From Streptomyces sp. HSG2 (GTDB lineage: Bacteria > Actinomycetota > Actinomycetes > Streptomycetales > Streptomycetaceae): a stretch of DNA of 64,000 nucleotides. A model generated the notes under the pieces. The model was not told where the DNA came from. It ran no database searches and saw only the letters and a program-made list of their open reading frames with translations. A program made the translations under genes and the position numbers. This document shows positions 45,034 through 53,112 of the stretch, one piece after another (position 1 is the first letter of the stretch; each line of letters opens with the position of its first letter). The DNA is taken from NCBI RefSeq assembly GCF_016598575.1, contig NZ_CP066801.1:1112501-1176500 (forward strand), in the 5' to 3' direction.

Positions 45034-45992
45034 TGGTCGGAGAGGTCGGTGTACGTGTACCTCTTGCCCCAGCTGCTCACGGTCCACGGCTCGGTCTCCG
45101 CCTTGACCACGTCGTTCTTCCACACCGGGGGACGGGCGTGTCCGGCTCGGTGCAGGACGTGATCGAGGTCCTCGCGGGGATCGTCCGGGTAGCGGTACCG
45201 GGCGATGGAGTTGTCCTGGGTGTCGAAGGAGTACGGGTGTCCGGTTCTCGTGTCCGCGTCCACCAATCCGGCGTCGGCGAGCATCGAGGGGTACTCGGCA
45301 CCGTGCCTGTCCACGTTGAGATCTCCGGCGACCAGGACCTGTTCGTCGGCGGGGATCCGCTTGGCGTCCAGGAAGGCGTCGAGAGCCCGGAATTGGCGAG
45401 CGCGAGTGCGCGCCGCCTCCCCCGCGGCGCAACCGGGGTCGGTGGACTGGGCGTGGGTGCCGACGACGTGGACCCGGCGGCCGTTCACGTCGAGGACGAC
45501 GTACGCGAAGCCCTTGTTCGACCACCAGTCGGCTCCGCAGGCGTCCTCGTACACCCACTGTTCGCGGCGGAGGATCGGCCACTTGCTGACGATGGCGACG
45601 CCTCCGTCCTCGGGGGTGAGGACGGAGTAGGACCCGCCGGTGGCGTCCCAACCGCTCTTGGAGCGCCCGACGACCGGGGTCTGGTGCGGGTAGCGGTCGG
45701 ACAGGGCCGCTTTCAACGCGTCCGCGGAGGAGTTGTCGAACAGTTCCTGGAACACCACCACGTCGTTTTGGGAGGCGAAGGACGCCTTCGCGATGGCCGC
45801 GACACGGTGGTCCTGGCCCCAGTTCGGGTACAGGGTCTCGCTGAAGAGAAAGGCGTTGTACGAGAGGACCCGCATCGGGGACTCCTCCTCGACGGCCGAG
45901 GCAGCGGGCGTCGAGGCCGCCGCCGATACGGCGGCGAGGGTCGTCACGAGTGCCGCGGCGCGGCGGGAACGGCGTGGGAACGAGGGCGTCAC
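45006..45992 (-). CDS. Secreted sphingomyelinase-like phosphodiesterase
   Basis: A 328-residue endonuclease/exonuclease/phosphatase-fold protein. An N-terminal signal (residues 1 to about 33, RRSRRAAALVTTLAAVSAAAS) ends at ASA. Catalytic features: LSYNAFLF, VVFQELFDN, VGTHAQS, VAGDLNVDRHGAEY and the terminal DLSDHYPVVG. Start GTG 45992 with GGGGAGA upstream. Homologues are neutral sphingomyelinase/phospholipase C-like enzymes; activity on soil lipids is inference. Confidence 0.88.
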   Translation of the reverse strand: MTPSFPRRSRRAAALVTTLAAVSAAASTPAASAVEEESPMRVLSYNAFLFSETLYPNWGQDHRVAAIAKASFASQNDVVVFQELFDNSSADALKAALSDRYPHQTPVVGRSKSGWDATGGSYSVLTPEDGGVAIVSKWPILRREQWVYEDACGADWWSNKGFAYVVLDVNGRRVHVVGTHAQSTDPGCAAGEAARTRARQFRALDAFLDAKRIPADEQVLVAGDLNVDRHGAEYPSMLADAGLVDADTRTGHPYSFDTQDNSIARYRYPDDPREDLDHVLHRAGHARPPVWKNDVVKAETEPWTVSSWGKRYTYTDLSDHYPVVGSAG

Positions 45993-46188
45993 GAGGTCTC
46001 CCCGGGGACGGTGTGGCCGGACACAGGGCGTGCGCCGGCCATCAAACCACCGTCGAGTACGCCGGCGTGACCCCCCTGCGGGCAGGAGTTGTCCGTCGGA
46101 CGTACGGGAAGCGACGGGCACCCCGCCTCGGCCCCGGACCGGCGACCCCCGCCGCCGGCCGCCCACCGGAAGCCCCGCCGTGTCGCTT

Positions 46189-46222
46189 CCGGGTCCCGGG
46201 AGCGCCGACTCCCGGGACCCGG
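46189..46222 (-). terminator. Strong hairpin terminator after the aminobutyraldehyde dehydrogenase gene
   Basis: A perfect 14-bp inverted repeat (46189-46202 with 46209-46222) around the 6-base loop CGCCGA, starting 4 bp after the dehydrogenase stop. No U-tract. Confidence 0.85.
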
Positions 46223-46226
46223 ACCG

Positions 46227-47666
46227 TCAGACGTCCAACGACGTCATCACGTGCTTGACGCGGGTGTAGTCGTCGAAGCCGTACGCGGAGAGGTCCTTGC
46301 CGTAGCCGGACTTCTTGAAGCCCCCGTGGGGCATCTCGGCGACGAGCGGGATGTGGGTATTGATCCACACGCAGCCGAAGTCGAGTCGGCGGGACATCCG
46401 CATGGCGCGTCCGTGGTCCCTGGTCCAGACCGAGGAGGCCAGGGCGTACTCGACGCCGTTGGCCCACTCGACCGCCTGGTCCTCGTCGCGGAAGGCCTGC
46501 ACGGTGATCACCGGACCGAACACCTCCTGCTGGACGATCTCGTCGTCCTGGCGCAGGCCGGACACGACGGTGGGGGCGTAGAAGTAGCCCGTCTCGCCGA
46601 CACGATGTCCGCCGGCCTCGACCTTGGCGTGGGCGGGCAGTCGGTCCACGAAGCCCGCCACCCGGCGGAGCTGTTCCGGGTTGTTCAGCGGACCGTAGAG
46701 GACGTCCTCGTCGTCCGGCCGGCCGGTCCTGGTCTCGGCCGCGGCCTTGGCCAGAGCGGAGACGAACTCGTCGTGGATCGCTTCGTGCACGAGGACGCGG
46801 GTGGCCGCCGTGCAGTCCTGGCCGGCGTTGAAGAAGCCGGCGACGGAGATGTCCTCGACGGCCTTGGGGATGTCGGTGTCCTCGAACACCACGACCGGTG
46901 CCTTGCCTCCCAGCTCCAGGTGGACGCGCTTGAGGTCCTTGGAGGCGGACTCGGCGACCGACATGCCGGCGCGCACGGAGCCCGTGATGGACGCCATCGC
47001 CGGTGTCTCGTGCTCGACCATCAGACGGCCGGTGTCACGGTCGCCGCAGACCACGTTGAAGACGCCGGGGGGAACGACCGAGCCGATGATGTCGGCGATC
47101 AGGACCGTCGAGGCGGGCGTGGTGTCCGAGGGCTTCAGGACGACCGTGTTGCCGGCCGCGAGCGCGGGAGCGAACTTCCAGACGGCCATCATCATCGGGT
47201 AGTTCCAGGGCGCGACCTGGGCGCACACGCCGATCGGCTCGCGGCGCACCATGGAGGTCAGGCCCTCCATGTACTCGCCGGCGCTACGGCCTTCGAGCAT
47301 GCGCGCCGCGCCCGCGAAGAAGCGGATCTGGTCGACCATGGGAGGGATCTCCTCGGTACGGGTCAGCCCGGTGGGCTTGCCCGTGTTCTCCACCTCTGCG
47401 GCGATCAGCTCCTCGGCACGCTCCTCGAAGGCGTCGGCGATCTTCAGCAGCGCCTTCTGACGCTCCGCCGGAGTGGTGTCGCGCCAACCGGGGAACGCCT
47501 TGGCCGCGGCCTCCATCGCGGCGTCCACGTCGGCCACGCCGGACAGCGGCGCCGTCGCGTACGCCTCGCCGGTGACAGGGTTGACCACCTCGGTGGTCCG
47601 TCCGTCCGCGGCGTCCCGGAACTCACCGCCGATGTAGTTGCGCAGACGACGAAGTTCGGTGCTCAC
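46227..47666 (-). CDS. Gamma-aminobutyraldehyde dehydrogenase
   Basis: A 479-residue aldehyde dehydrogenase of the PatD/Prr type, oxidising 4-aminobutyraldehyde from putrescine to GABA. Motifs: QVAPWNYPMMMA, HLELGGKAPVVVFEDTD and the catalytic Cys in NAGQDCTAATR. The N-terminus RLRNYIGGEF is typical. A strong terminator follows. With gabT (40.8 kb) and the aldehyde dehydrogenase at 35.2 kb it could complete a putrescine-GABA-succinate route. No polyamine transporter genes lie next to it. Confidence 0.87.
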   Translation of the reverse strand: MSTELRRLRNYIGGEFRDAADGRTTEVVNPVTGEAYATAPLSGVADVDAAMEAAAKAFPGWRDTTPAERQKALLKIADAFEERAEELIAAEVENTGKPTGLTRTEEIPPMVDQIRFFAGAARMLEGRSAGEYMEGLTSMVRREPIGVCAQVAPWNYPMMMAVWKFAPALAAGNTVVLKPSDTTPASTVLIADIIGSVVPPGVFNVVCGDRDTGRLMVEHETPAMASITGSVRAGMSVAESASKDLKRVHLELGGKAPVVVFEDTDIPKAVEDISVAGFFNAGQDCTAATRVLVHEAIHDEFVSALAKAAAETRTGRPDDEDVLYGPLNNPEQLRRVAGFVDRLPAHAKVEAGGHRVGETGYFYAPTVVSGLRQDDEIVQQEVFGPVITVQAFRDEDQAVEWANGVEYALASSVWTRDHGRAMRMSRRLDFGCVWINTHIPLVAEMPHGGFKKSGYGKDLSAYGFDDYTRVKHVMTSLDV

Positions 47667-48139
47667 TGCCGGGCCTCCAAGGTCGGGTGTCCACTCTGCG
47701 AGACACCCAGCCTAGTACCGTGTCCGCTTCCGGTGACGGTCAGCCTCGGCCGGCGTCGATATGACGGTGTGCCGATCCTCCGGATCTCCTGAAGGACGAG
47801 GCCCCCGGGCCCGGCGGATCGTCCACCACGTGCCCGGCTCGTCCGTCTCCCGGCAGGTCCGGGCGGCGCGAGCGCCGGGTCGCCGAAATCCTCCTACACC
47901 TCTCGGGGCCCTGGGCGGTTTCGCCCGAGGACCGGTCGAGTGGTCAGGCGAGGCCCGGTCGAGTGGACCCCGTTCCCCGGACGGCGCGGCGCCGTCCGTC
48001 CCTCGAACCGGCCCTGCCTAGCGTGCCGGTTGACCGCATCGGACGCGCTGTCCCGATCGGCGCCGCCTCCCCTCCGGCGGGAGGGGCCCCGCGCGGGGGA
48101 CGGCACGTCGGCCACCGATCAGAACCGAGGTGTACGCCC
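47667..48139. other. 473-bp gene-free interval with short repeats
   Basis: Separates the divergent aldehyde dehydrogenase and ABC genes. It contains a 12-bp direct repeat CCGGTCGAGTGG (47932-47943 and 47955-47966), a small hairpin GGGCG/CGCCC (47913-47925) and a CCCCTCC/GGAGGGG hairpin (48069-48086). No coding frame was trusted. Confidence 0.5.
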
Positions 48140-48925
48140 ATGGTGGACCCACCCGACGACGACCTGCTCCGGGCGCGGTCCCTGCACTTCCGTCACGACG
48201 ACGGCGACTGGGCCCTGCGGGGGGTGTCCGTCGGTCTCCGACGGCACGAGATCGTCGCGGTGGTCGGACCACGCGGCAGCGGCAAGACGACTCTCCTGGG
48301 CTGTCTGGCCGGTCTGCTCCGCCCCGGTCGGGGAGAGATCCGGTTCGGCGGCGCTCTCCCGCGCACCCGGGGTCGGCTCTCCCGAGCACGGCTCCGAGGA
48401 CGACACCTCGCCTGGATCGACTCCGACACGGAGCTGACCCCCGGGTTGGACGTCCGGGAGAACACGGCCCTGCCCCTCATGCTGCGGGGAGCCACCCGTC
48501 GCCAGGCGGAGACGGTCGCCCTCGAATGGCTGGAACGCATGGACGTCGGGGCTTCGGCCCGCCGCCACCCGTGGGAGCTCCGGCCCGCCGAGCGCAGTCG
48601 CGTCCGTGTCGCGCGCGCTCTGGCAACCGCGCCCACGGTGCTGTTCGCCGACGATCCGACCCGACCGCCGCACGGTGCGGACGCCCACGAGCGGGCCGAC
48701 GCGGTCGTGGTGGCGCGTTCGCTCACGACCGCCGCCCGCGGCCACGGGATCACCGTCGTACTCGCCACCGACGACCCGCGGGTGGCCGCGCTCGCGGACC
48801 GCACCGTGGCCCTGCTCGACGGCCGGCGCGTGCGGACCGTGCACCTGCCTCCGCTCGCCGGGACGAACGCGGCCTCACCGGCCGCCGGCACGGAAGGCCG
48901 AGCGGCGTGCTCCCTCTCCGCCTGA
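48140..48925 (+). CDS. ABC-type ATP-binding protein with altered motifs
   Basis: A 261-residue MacB/LolD-like ABC ATPase. Walker A GPRGSGKTT is intact (43-51). The signature LSGGE/Q is replaced by LRPAE (147-151). Walker B ends in ADDP with Asp172 where the catalytic Glu is expected. ATP binding is plausible but hydrolysis may be slow or absent. Start ATG 48140 with GAGG upstream. The 3' end overlaps the membrane protein gene by 19 bp. Confidence 0.83.
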   Translation: MVDPPDDDLLRARSLHFRHDDGDWALRGVSVGLRRHEIVAVVGPRGSGKTTLLGCLAGLLRPGRGEIRFGGALPRTRGRLSRARLRGRHLAWIDSDTELTPGLDVRENTALPLMLRGATRRQAETVALEWLERMDVGASARRHPWELRPAERSRVRVARALATAPTVLFADDPTRPPHGADAHERADAVVVARSLTTAARGHGITVVLATDDPRVAALADRTVALLDGRRVRTVHLPPLAGTNAASPAAGTEGRAACSLSA

Positions 48926-50301
48926 CCCTCGGCGCGCGCTGGGGCGCCCACGTGCGGAGGCTGTCCGTCGTGGCGGCGTCGGCGGGCACCGGCTTCCTGT
49001 TGCTGAGCACCCTCGGACACGCGCTCGGGCATCCCGGGACACCGGGTGCCTCGGCCCTCCGGCTCGCCTGGTGCGCCGCCCCCCTCGCCGCGACCGTGCA
49101 GTTCGCCGTCGCCGTCGCCCGTGCCGACCCCGGCGGCCGGCGCCGCTCCGGGGCGTCGGCCGCCGGGTCTCGACCGGATGGACCGGCAGCGATCTCGGCG
49201 ACCGCCACCGCCGTTTCCTGCGTCCTCGGCTCCCTGTCGGCCCTGGCCCTCTTCCTCCACCTGTCCGGCGACACTCCGGGGGTGTACCTCGACGACGGGG
49301 CTCCGGGCGGTATCACGGGCGGGCAGGCGCTGCCGATGCCGGCGGCGCTGACCCTCCTGGCCCTGGTCCCCCTGATCTCGACGGTGGCGGTGGCACTCTC
49401 GCCGAGAGCCGCCTCGAGCCTCCCCCGGCGCGCCGACGCAGAGGGCGGGGGCGGGCCGGGGGGACACCGTCGACACGGCCGGTTCGGAGCCTACGGACTC
49501 GCGTCCCGGGAGACCTTCGGCGCCTACGGGCGGTTCGGTGCCCGCCGGCCCGCACCGGGGAGCCGGGTGGGCGCGAGCACGGCCGAACCCCCGGCGCCCG
49601 AAGGACGGTCCGCCCCGGCGACGCGATCCGCCGACGCGACGAGCGCGTCATCGGAGTCGGCGCCGCCGGTCTCGGTCTCCGACCGCGGCCAGGATCTCGA
49701 CCGCGGCGCTGTCGACCGGCCCCCGGGCTCCCTGCCGTGGGGTGCCGCCCTCGTCGCGGCGGGTATCGCGGTGGAGAGCCAGGGCGGCGCGGCCTCCGGT
49801 GTCCCCGACACTCCCGCCGCCGGCGTTCTGGCCGGCTGGGCGCTGACCGCCGTGGGGTTGGCCTTGGCGGGGCCCGGTCTGACCCACCTGTGCGGGCGGC
49901 TGTTGAGCGCGGGGCGTCCGGGCGCGATGCGCCTGCTCGCCGGCCGGGGACTGACCGAGGAGGCGGCTCGGATCGGTCGTCCGCTCGGTGTGGTCTGCGC
50001 GGTGGCCTCGGCGGGTTTCGCCGCCGCTGCCTGGTACGGCGCCGACGGTCCCCGTTTCGGACCTCTGAGCACCCTGGGCGCTTCCCTGGTGGCGGGTTGC
50101 GCGATGGCATCGTTGCTGACCGCCGCGGTCGAGGCCAAACACGCCCGGGCCGGGAGTACGGAGGCTCTCCTGCGGTTGGGAGCCCCCCCTGGCGTGCTCC
50201 GGGGTTCCGTGGCGCTCCGGGCCGCCGCGTTGGCGGCGGTGTTCGGCCCGCTGACGCTGGTCGTGGCGGACCTGGCGGCGGGGCCGTTGGCCGGCCGCTG
50301 A
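48907..50301 (+). CDS. ABC-associated integral membrane protein
   Basis: A 464-residue protein starting at GTG 48907 inside the ATPase gene. Hydrophobic segments appear at about 18-36, 48-66, 92-112 and 140-160. A long Gly/Ser/Pro-rich hydrophilic stretch (about 165-275) follows, then further helices at about 278-295, 305-325, 358-378, 388-405 and 435-455. The C-terminal RAGSTEALLRLGAPPGVLRGS resembles FtsX-type permeases. The cargo is unknown. Confidence 0.72.
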   Translation: MLPLRLTLGARWGAHVRRLSVVAASAGTGFLLLSTLGHALGHPGTPGASALRLAWCAAPLAATVQFAVAVARADPGGRRRSGASAAGSRPDGPAAISATATAVSCVLGSLSALALFLHLSGDTPGVYLDDGAPGGITGGQALPMPAALTLLALVPLISTVAVALSPRAASSLPRRADAEGGGGPGGHRRHGRFGAYGLASRETFGAYGRFGARRPAPGSRVGASTAEPPAPEGRSAPATRSADATSASSESAPPVSVSDRGQDLDRGAVDRPPGSLPWGAALVAAGIAVESQGGAASGVPDTPAAGVLAGWALTAVGLALAGPGLTHLCGRLLSAGRPGAMRLLAGRGLTEEAARIGRPLGVVCAVASAGFAAAAWYGADGPRFGPLSTLGASLVAGCAMASLLTAAVEAKHARAGSTEALLRLGAPPGVLRGSVALRAAALAAVFGPLTLVVADLAAGPLAGR

Positions 50302-50411
50302 CAAGTCCGTCGGAGCGTTTTCGTGGGACCGACGAGTTTCGCGGGGCCCGTGAGTCCTATAGGAGACGGCGCGGCAAGGCGCCGTGGAATCGACCACCGA
50401 TGGGGGAACCC

Positions 50412-50819
50412 GTGTACCAGCAGATGATCTTCGTGAACCTTCCCGTCGAGGACCTCGCCGCGGCGAAGGGCTTCTTCACCGAACTGGGCTACGCGATCGA
50501 CGCGCGGTTCGGCGACGAGTCGACCGCCGCCGTGGTCGTCAGCGACACCATCGTGGTGATGCTGCTGACGCGTTCCCGCTACGCGGACTTCACGGACAAG
50601 CGGATCGCGGACGCCACCAGCACCAGCGAGGTGTTGATCGCGCTGAGCGCGGAGAGCCGCTCGCACGTCGACGCGCTGGTCGAGCGTGCCGTGGCAGCCG
50701 GTGGCACCGCCTCCGAGAAGGTCCAGGACCTGGGCTTCATGTACGGCCGTTCGTTCGACGATCTCGACGGGCACACCTGGGAGATCATGTGGATGGACCC
50801 CGCCGCCCTGGATCGCTGA
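50412..50819 (+). CDS. VOC family (glyoxalase/bleomycin-resistance fold) protein
   Basis: A 135-residue single-domain protein: MIFVNLPVEDLAAAKGFFTE at the start, RSFDDLDGHTWEIMWMDP at the end. GTG 50412 is preferred because GGGGGAA lies at good spacing; ATG 50400 is in frame. VOC proteins bind metal and small molecules; the substrate is unknown. It marks the last core-like gene before the arsenic island. Confidence 0.88.
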   Translation: MYQQMIFVNLPVEDLAAAKGFFTELGYAIDARFGDESTAAVVVSDTIVVMLLTRSRYADFTDKRIADATSTSEVLIALSAESRSHVDALVERAVAAGGTASEKVQDLGFMYGRSFDDLDGHTWEIMWMDPAALDR

Positions 50820-51073
50820 TCCGGACCGCCGGCGCGTGTCACGACGCAGCACGGTTGGCAAATGAGCACGCTTGTTGGCGAACAACGCTGATGTCGCTCT
50901 GTGGTTGCTCTCCGAAATGATCAGTTGCGATCAACCACTGCGGGGCGGCGTTCGAGCTGGTCGTCCGGTGCGGTGAATCCGAACCGTCCCCCAGGTGCGT
51001 TCCGACGCGTGCGTCCTGGACGAGCTGATGTCGCCGTACGGGAGCCTGGACGAGGCCCGTACACGGTTGGGCG
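50820..51073. other. Left boundary region of the arsenic island
   Basis: Noticeably less GC-rich at 50853-50940 than its surroundings. It contains TTGGCAAA (50855-50862) and TTGGCGAA (50875-50882) about 20 bp apart, plus GTTG/CAAC and GATC repeats at 50914-50936. Sequence of this type could be the eroded end of a transposon, but no defined terminal repeat was established. Confidence 0.35.
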
Positions 51074-51300
51074 ATGCGGGACAACCGGGCGAGTCGCTGG
51101 ACGGCTGCGTGGCAGATCAACGGGTTGGAGGTCGTCTGGCCGGTCCGGGATCCGGGTTCGGTGCCGGTGCTGTCGTCGAAGCCGGTCCGCGGTTTCACCT
51201 GGAGGACGAATCAGTGGCATCGTCCCGGGCCGGAGTGCTGGTCTCCCGGGGGCGGAAGCACGGCTACGAATCGCCGGTGAGCCAGGTGTACTGCCCTGTG
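51074..51300 (+). pseudogene. Frameshifted, truncated TnsA-like transposase remnant
   Basis: One frame (51074-51280) reads GLEVVWPVRD ... KPVRGFTWRTNQWHRPG. The neighbouring frame then reads VSRGRKHGYESPVSQ at 51238-51288. Together these resemble, in order, the PVRxFxxxxxQxHxPG and TGRHxGFES segments of actinobacterial TnsA-like endonuclease subunits. The frames switch near 51215-51240, and the similarity stops at the flavoprotein gene. Read as a decayed fragment; the assignment rests on recall of the family pattern only. Confidence 0.4.
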
Positions 51301-51307
51301 AGGTCGG

Positions 51308-52711
51308 TCATGAGCCGCAGCAGCCGCCCGCCGCTGCCTCCTCGGCAGCCGCCGCGCCGACCGTGGCGGGAGCGCCGAGCTGGACGAACCGCGGCGCGGG
51401 CGCGCAGCAGCCACCGTCGGCCTCAGCGGTGTCGGAGGTGTCGAACAGACCGGCACCGCCGCAGACTCCGGTCTCGGGCAGGGTCAGTTCCACGCGGTCG
51501 GCGGACTCGAAGTCGCCGGCGATCGCCGCGGCGACGGAGCGGACCTGCTCGTAGCCGGTCATCGCGAGGAACGTCGGGGCGCGGCCGTAGGACTTCATGC
51601 CGACCAGGTACACGCCCTGTTCGGGGTGGGAGAGCTCGCGGTGGCCGTGGGGGTAGACGGTGCCGCAGGAGTGCTGGTTGGGGTCGATCAGCGGCGCGAG
51701 CTCGACCGGTGCCTGGAGGCGCTCGTCCAGTCCGAGGCGCAGCTCGTCGAGGAAGGACAGGTCGGGGCGGAAGCCGGTCAGCACGATGACCTCGTCTACC
51801 GGGTCCAGGCGGCGGCCGTCCTCGCCGACCAGGACCAGGCGAGCGTCGGTGTCGCGCTCGATCGCCTCGGTGCGGAAGCCGGTGACCGCGTCGGCGTGGC
51901 CCTCGTCGACGGCGGCCTTGGCCGCCAGGCCCAGGGCGCCGCGGGCGGGGAGCTGGTCGGCTTCGCCGCCGCCGAAGGTGGAGCCGGAGATGCCGCGGCG
52001 CAGGATCCACACGCCCTTCGTGCCCGAGCCGTCGTCGGACTTGGCGAGGTCGGCGAGGTAGGCGAGAGCGGTGAACGCGGAGGCGCCGGAGCCGATGACG
52101 GCGGTGCGCTTGCCCGCGTACCGGGCTCGGACGTCCGGGTCCTTCAGGTCCGGGACGCGGTAGGTGATCCGGTCCGCCGCGGCCTTCTCGCCGAGCGCGG
52201 GCAGTCCGCTGCCGCCGGCCGGGGACGGCATGGCCCATGTGCCGGAGGCGTCGATGACGGCGCGGGCGAGGAGGCGCTCCTCACGGCCGTCGGTGTGGGC
52301 GACGTGCAGGACGAACGGCTGGGCCTCGCGGTCGGCGTCCACGATCCGGTCCCGACCGGTGCGGGAGACGCCGGTGACGCGCGCGCCGGTGCGGACGCGG
52401 CCGCCGAGGACGTCGGCGAGCGGCTGCAGGTAGGACTCCACCCAGTCGCCGCCAGAGGGGTACGCGGCCGGGTCCGGCCTCGTCCATCCGGTGGGGGCAA
52501 GGAGCTTCTCGGCGGCGGGATCGACGACCTCGCCCCAGGTGGAGAACAGGCGCACGTGCGACCACTCGCGCACCGCGGCGCCGGCGGTGGGCCCTGCTTC
52601 CATGACGAGGGGTTCGATGCCCTGGTCGATGAGGTGGGCGGCGGCGGCCAGGCCGACGGGTCCGGCCCCGATCACGACGACGGGCAGCTCGGTGGTGGCG
52701 GGCGCGGTCAC
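51308..52711 (-). CDS. Flavin monooxygenase-like protein with C-terminal cysteine pairs
   Basis: A 467-residue FAD/NAD(P)-binding protein. FAD motif GAGPVG (15-20); second nucleotide motif VIGSGASAF near 205-213; the late VIVLTGFRPD strand is typical of ArsO-like and FMO-like enzymes. The C-terminal 55 residues carry Cys417, Cys435-Cys436 and Cys464-Cys465, a pattern suited to binding thiophilic metalloids. Start GTG 52711 with GAGGAG upstream; the frame continues to 52768 without support. It ends the island next to the TnsA remnant. Role in arsenic handling is inferred from position and cysteines. Confidence 0.82.
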   Translation of the reverse strand: MTAPATTELPVVVIGAGPVGLAAAAHLIDQGIEPLVMEAGPTAGAAVREWSHVRLFSTWGEVVDPAAEKLLAPTGWTRPDPAAYPSGGDWVESYLQPLADVLGGRVRTGARVTGVSRTGRDRIVDADREAQPFVLHVAHTDGREERLLARAVIDASGTWAMPSPAGGSGLPALGEKAAADRITYRVPDLKDPDVRARYAGKRTAVIGSGASAFTALAYLADLAKSDDGSGTKGVWILRRGISGSTFGGGEADQLPARGALGLAAKAAVDEGHADAVTGFRTEAIERDTDARLVLVGEDGRRLDPVDEVIVLTGFRPDLSFLDELRLGLDERLQAPVELAPLIDPNQHSCGTVYPHGHRELSHPEQGVYLVGMKSYGRAPTFLAMTGYEQVRSVAAAIAGDFESADRVELTLPETGVCGGAGLFDTSDTAEADGGCCAPAPRFVQLGAPATVGAAAAEEAAAGGCCGS

Positions 52712-52727
52712 GGCGACTCCTCGCTTG

Positions 52728-52745
52728 TTTCGACATCTGTCGATG
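52728..52745 (+). promoter_or_regulatory. Operator-like site 1 upstream of the cysteine-rich flavoprotein gene
   Basis: TTTCGACATCTGTCGATG, containing the inverted repeat TCGACA-TC-TGTCGA (52730-52743), 17 bp upstream of the start codon. It matches site 2 at 14 of 18 positions. Confidence 0.6.
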
Positions 52746-52787
52746 GCTTGCGCGGCCCAGCATGGCACCTACGCCGATGAGCGTCAA

Positions 52788-52805
52788 CATAGACATTCGT
52801 CGAAA
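52788..52805 (-). promoter_or_regulatory. Operator-like site 2 (inverted copy of site 1)
   Basis: On the minus strand TTTCGACGAATGTCTATG, sharing TTTCGAC, TGTC and ATG with site 1 at identical spacing. The two sites are 42 bp apart in opposite orientation and frame the likely promoter. Confidence 0.55.
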
Positions 52806-53112
52806 TCCTGGTTCGCTGATGGAGCGGGCCTGGCCATTCTCGGGGTGGCGCTGCTGCGGTTCGTCGGGGTGATCGGGCGCCGTGTCGGCGCGGGCATCAT
52901 GCAGTTCCGGCTCCAGGCGACGTACCACCGCAGGGTCGCTCACGGCCTTGACCAGGACAGGTCCCCGGATCCGCGAGCGCGGTGATCGTGCCGCTGGCGC
53001 CGGAGCGTGCGGGGCGGGTGCTCGCCTACCAAGCCGGGATCGACCCGCCATCACGGCGCCTGGCGCGACGTCGTCCTCCTCGAACGTCGCAGCCCCGCCA
53101 TCACGTGGCCGG
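52806..53112. other. 307-bp interval between arsO and the flavoprotein promoter
   Basis: Open frames exist on both strands but none resembles a family I know. A hydrophobic plus-strand phrase (AILGVALLRFVGVIGRR) may be a decayed gene fragment. No terminator was evident after arsO. Confidence 0.35.

Noticed and set aside
48069..48086. CCCCTCC/GGAGGGG hairpin before the ABC ATPase gene
   Set aside because: Only 7 bp, about 50 bp before a start codon, with no recognised leader peptide; not enough for an attenuator call.
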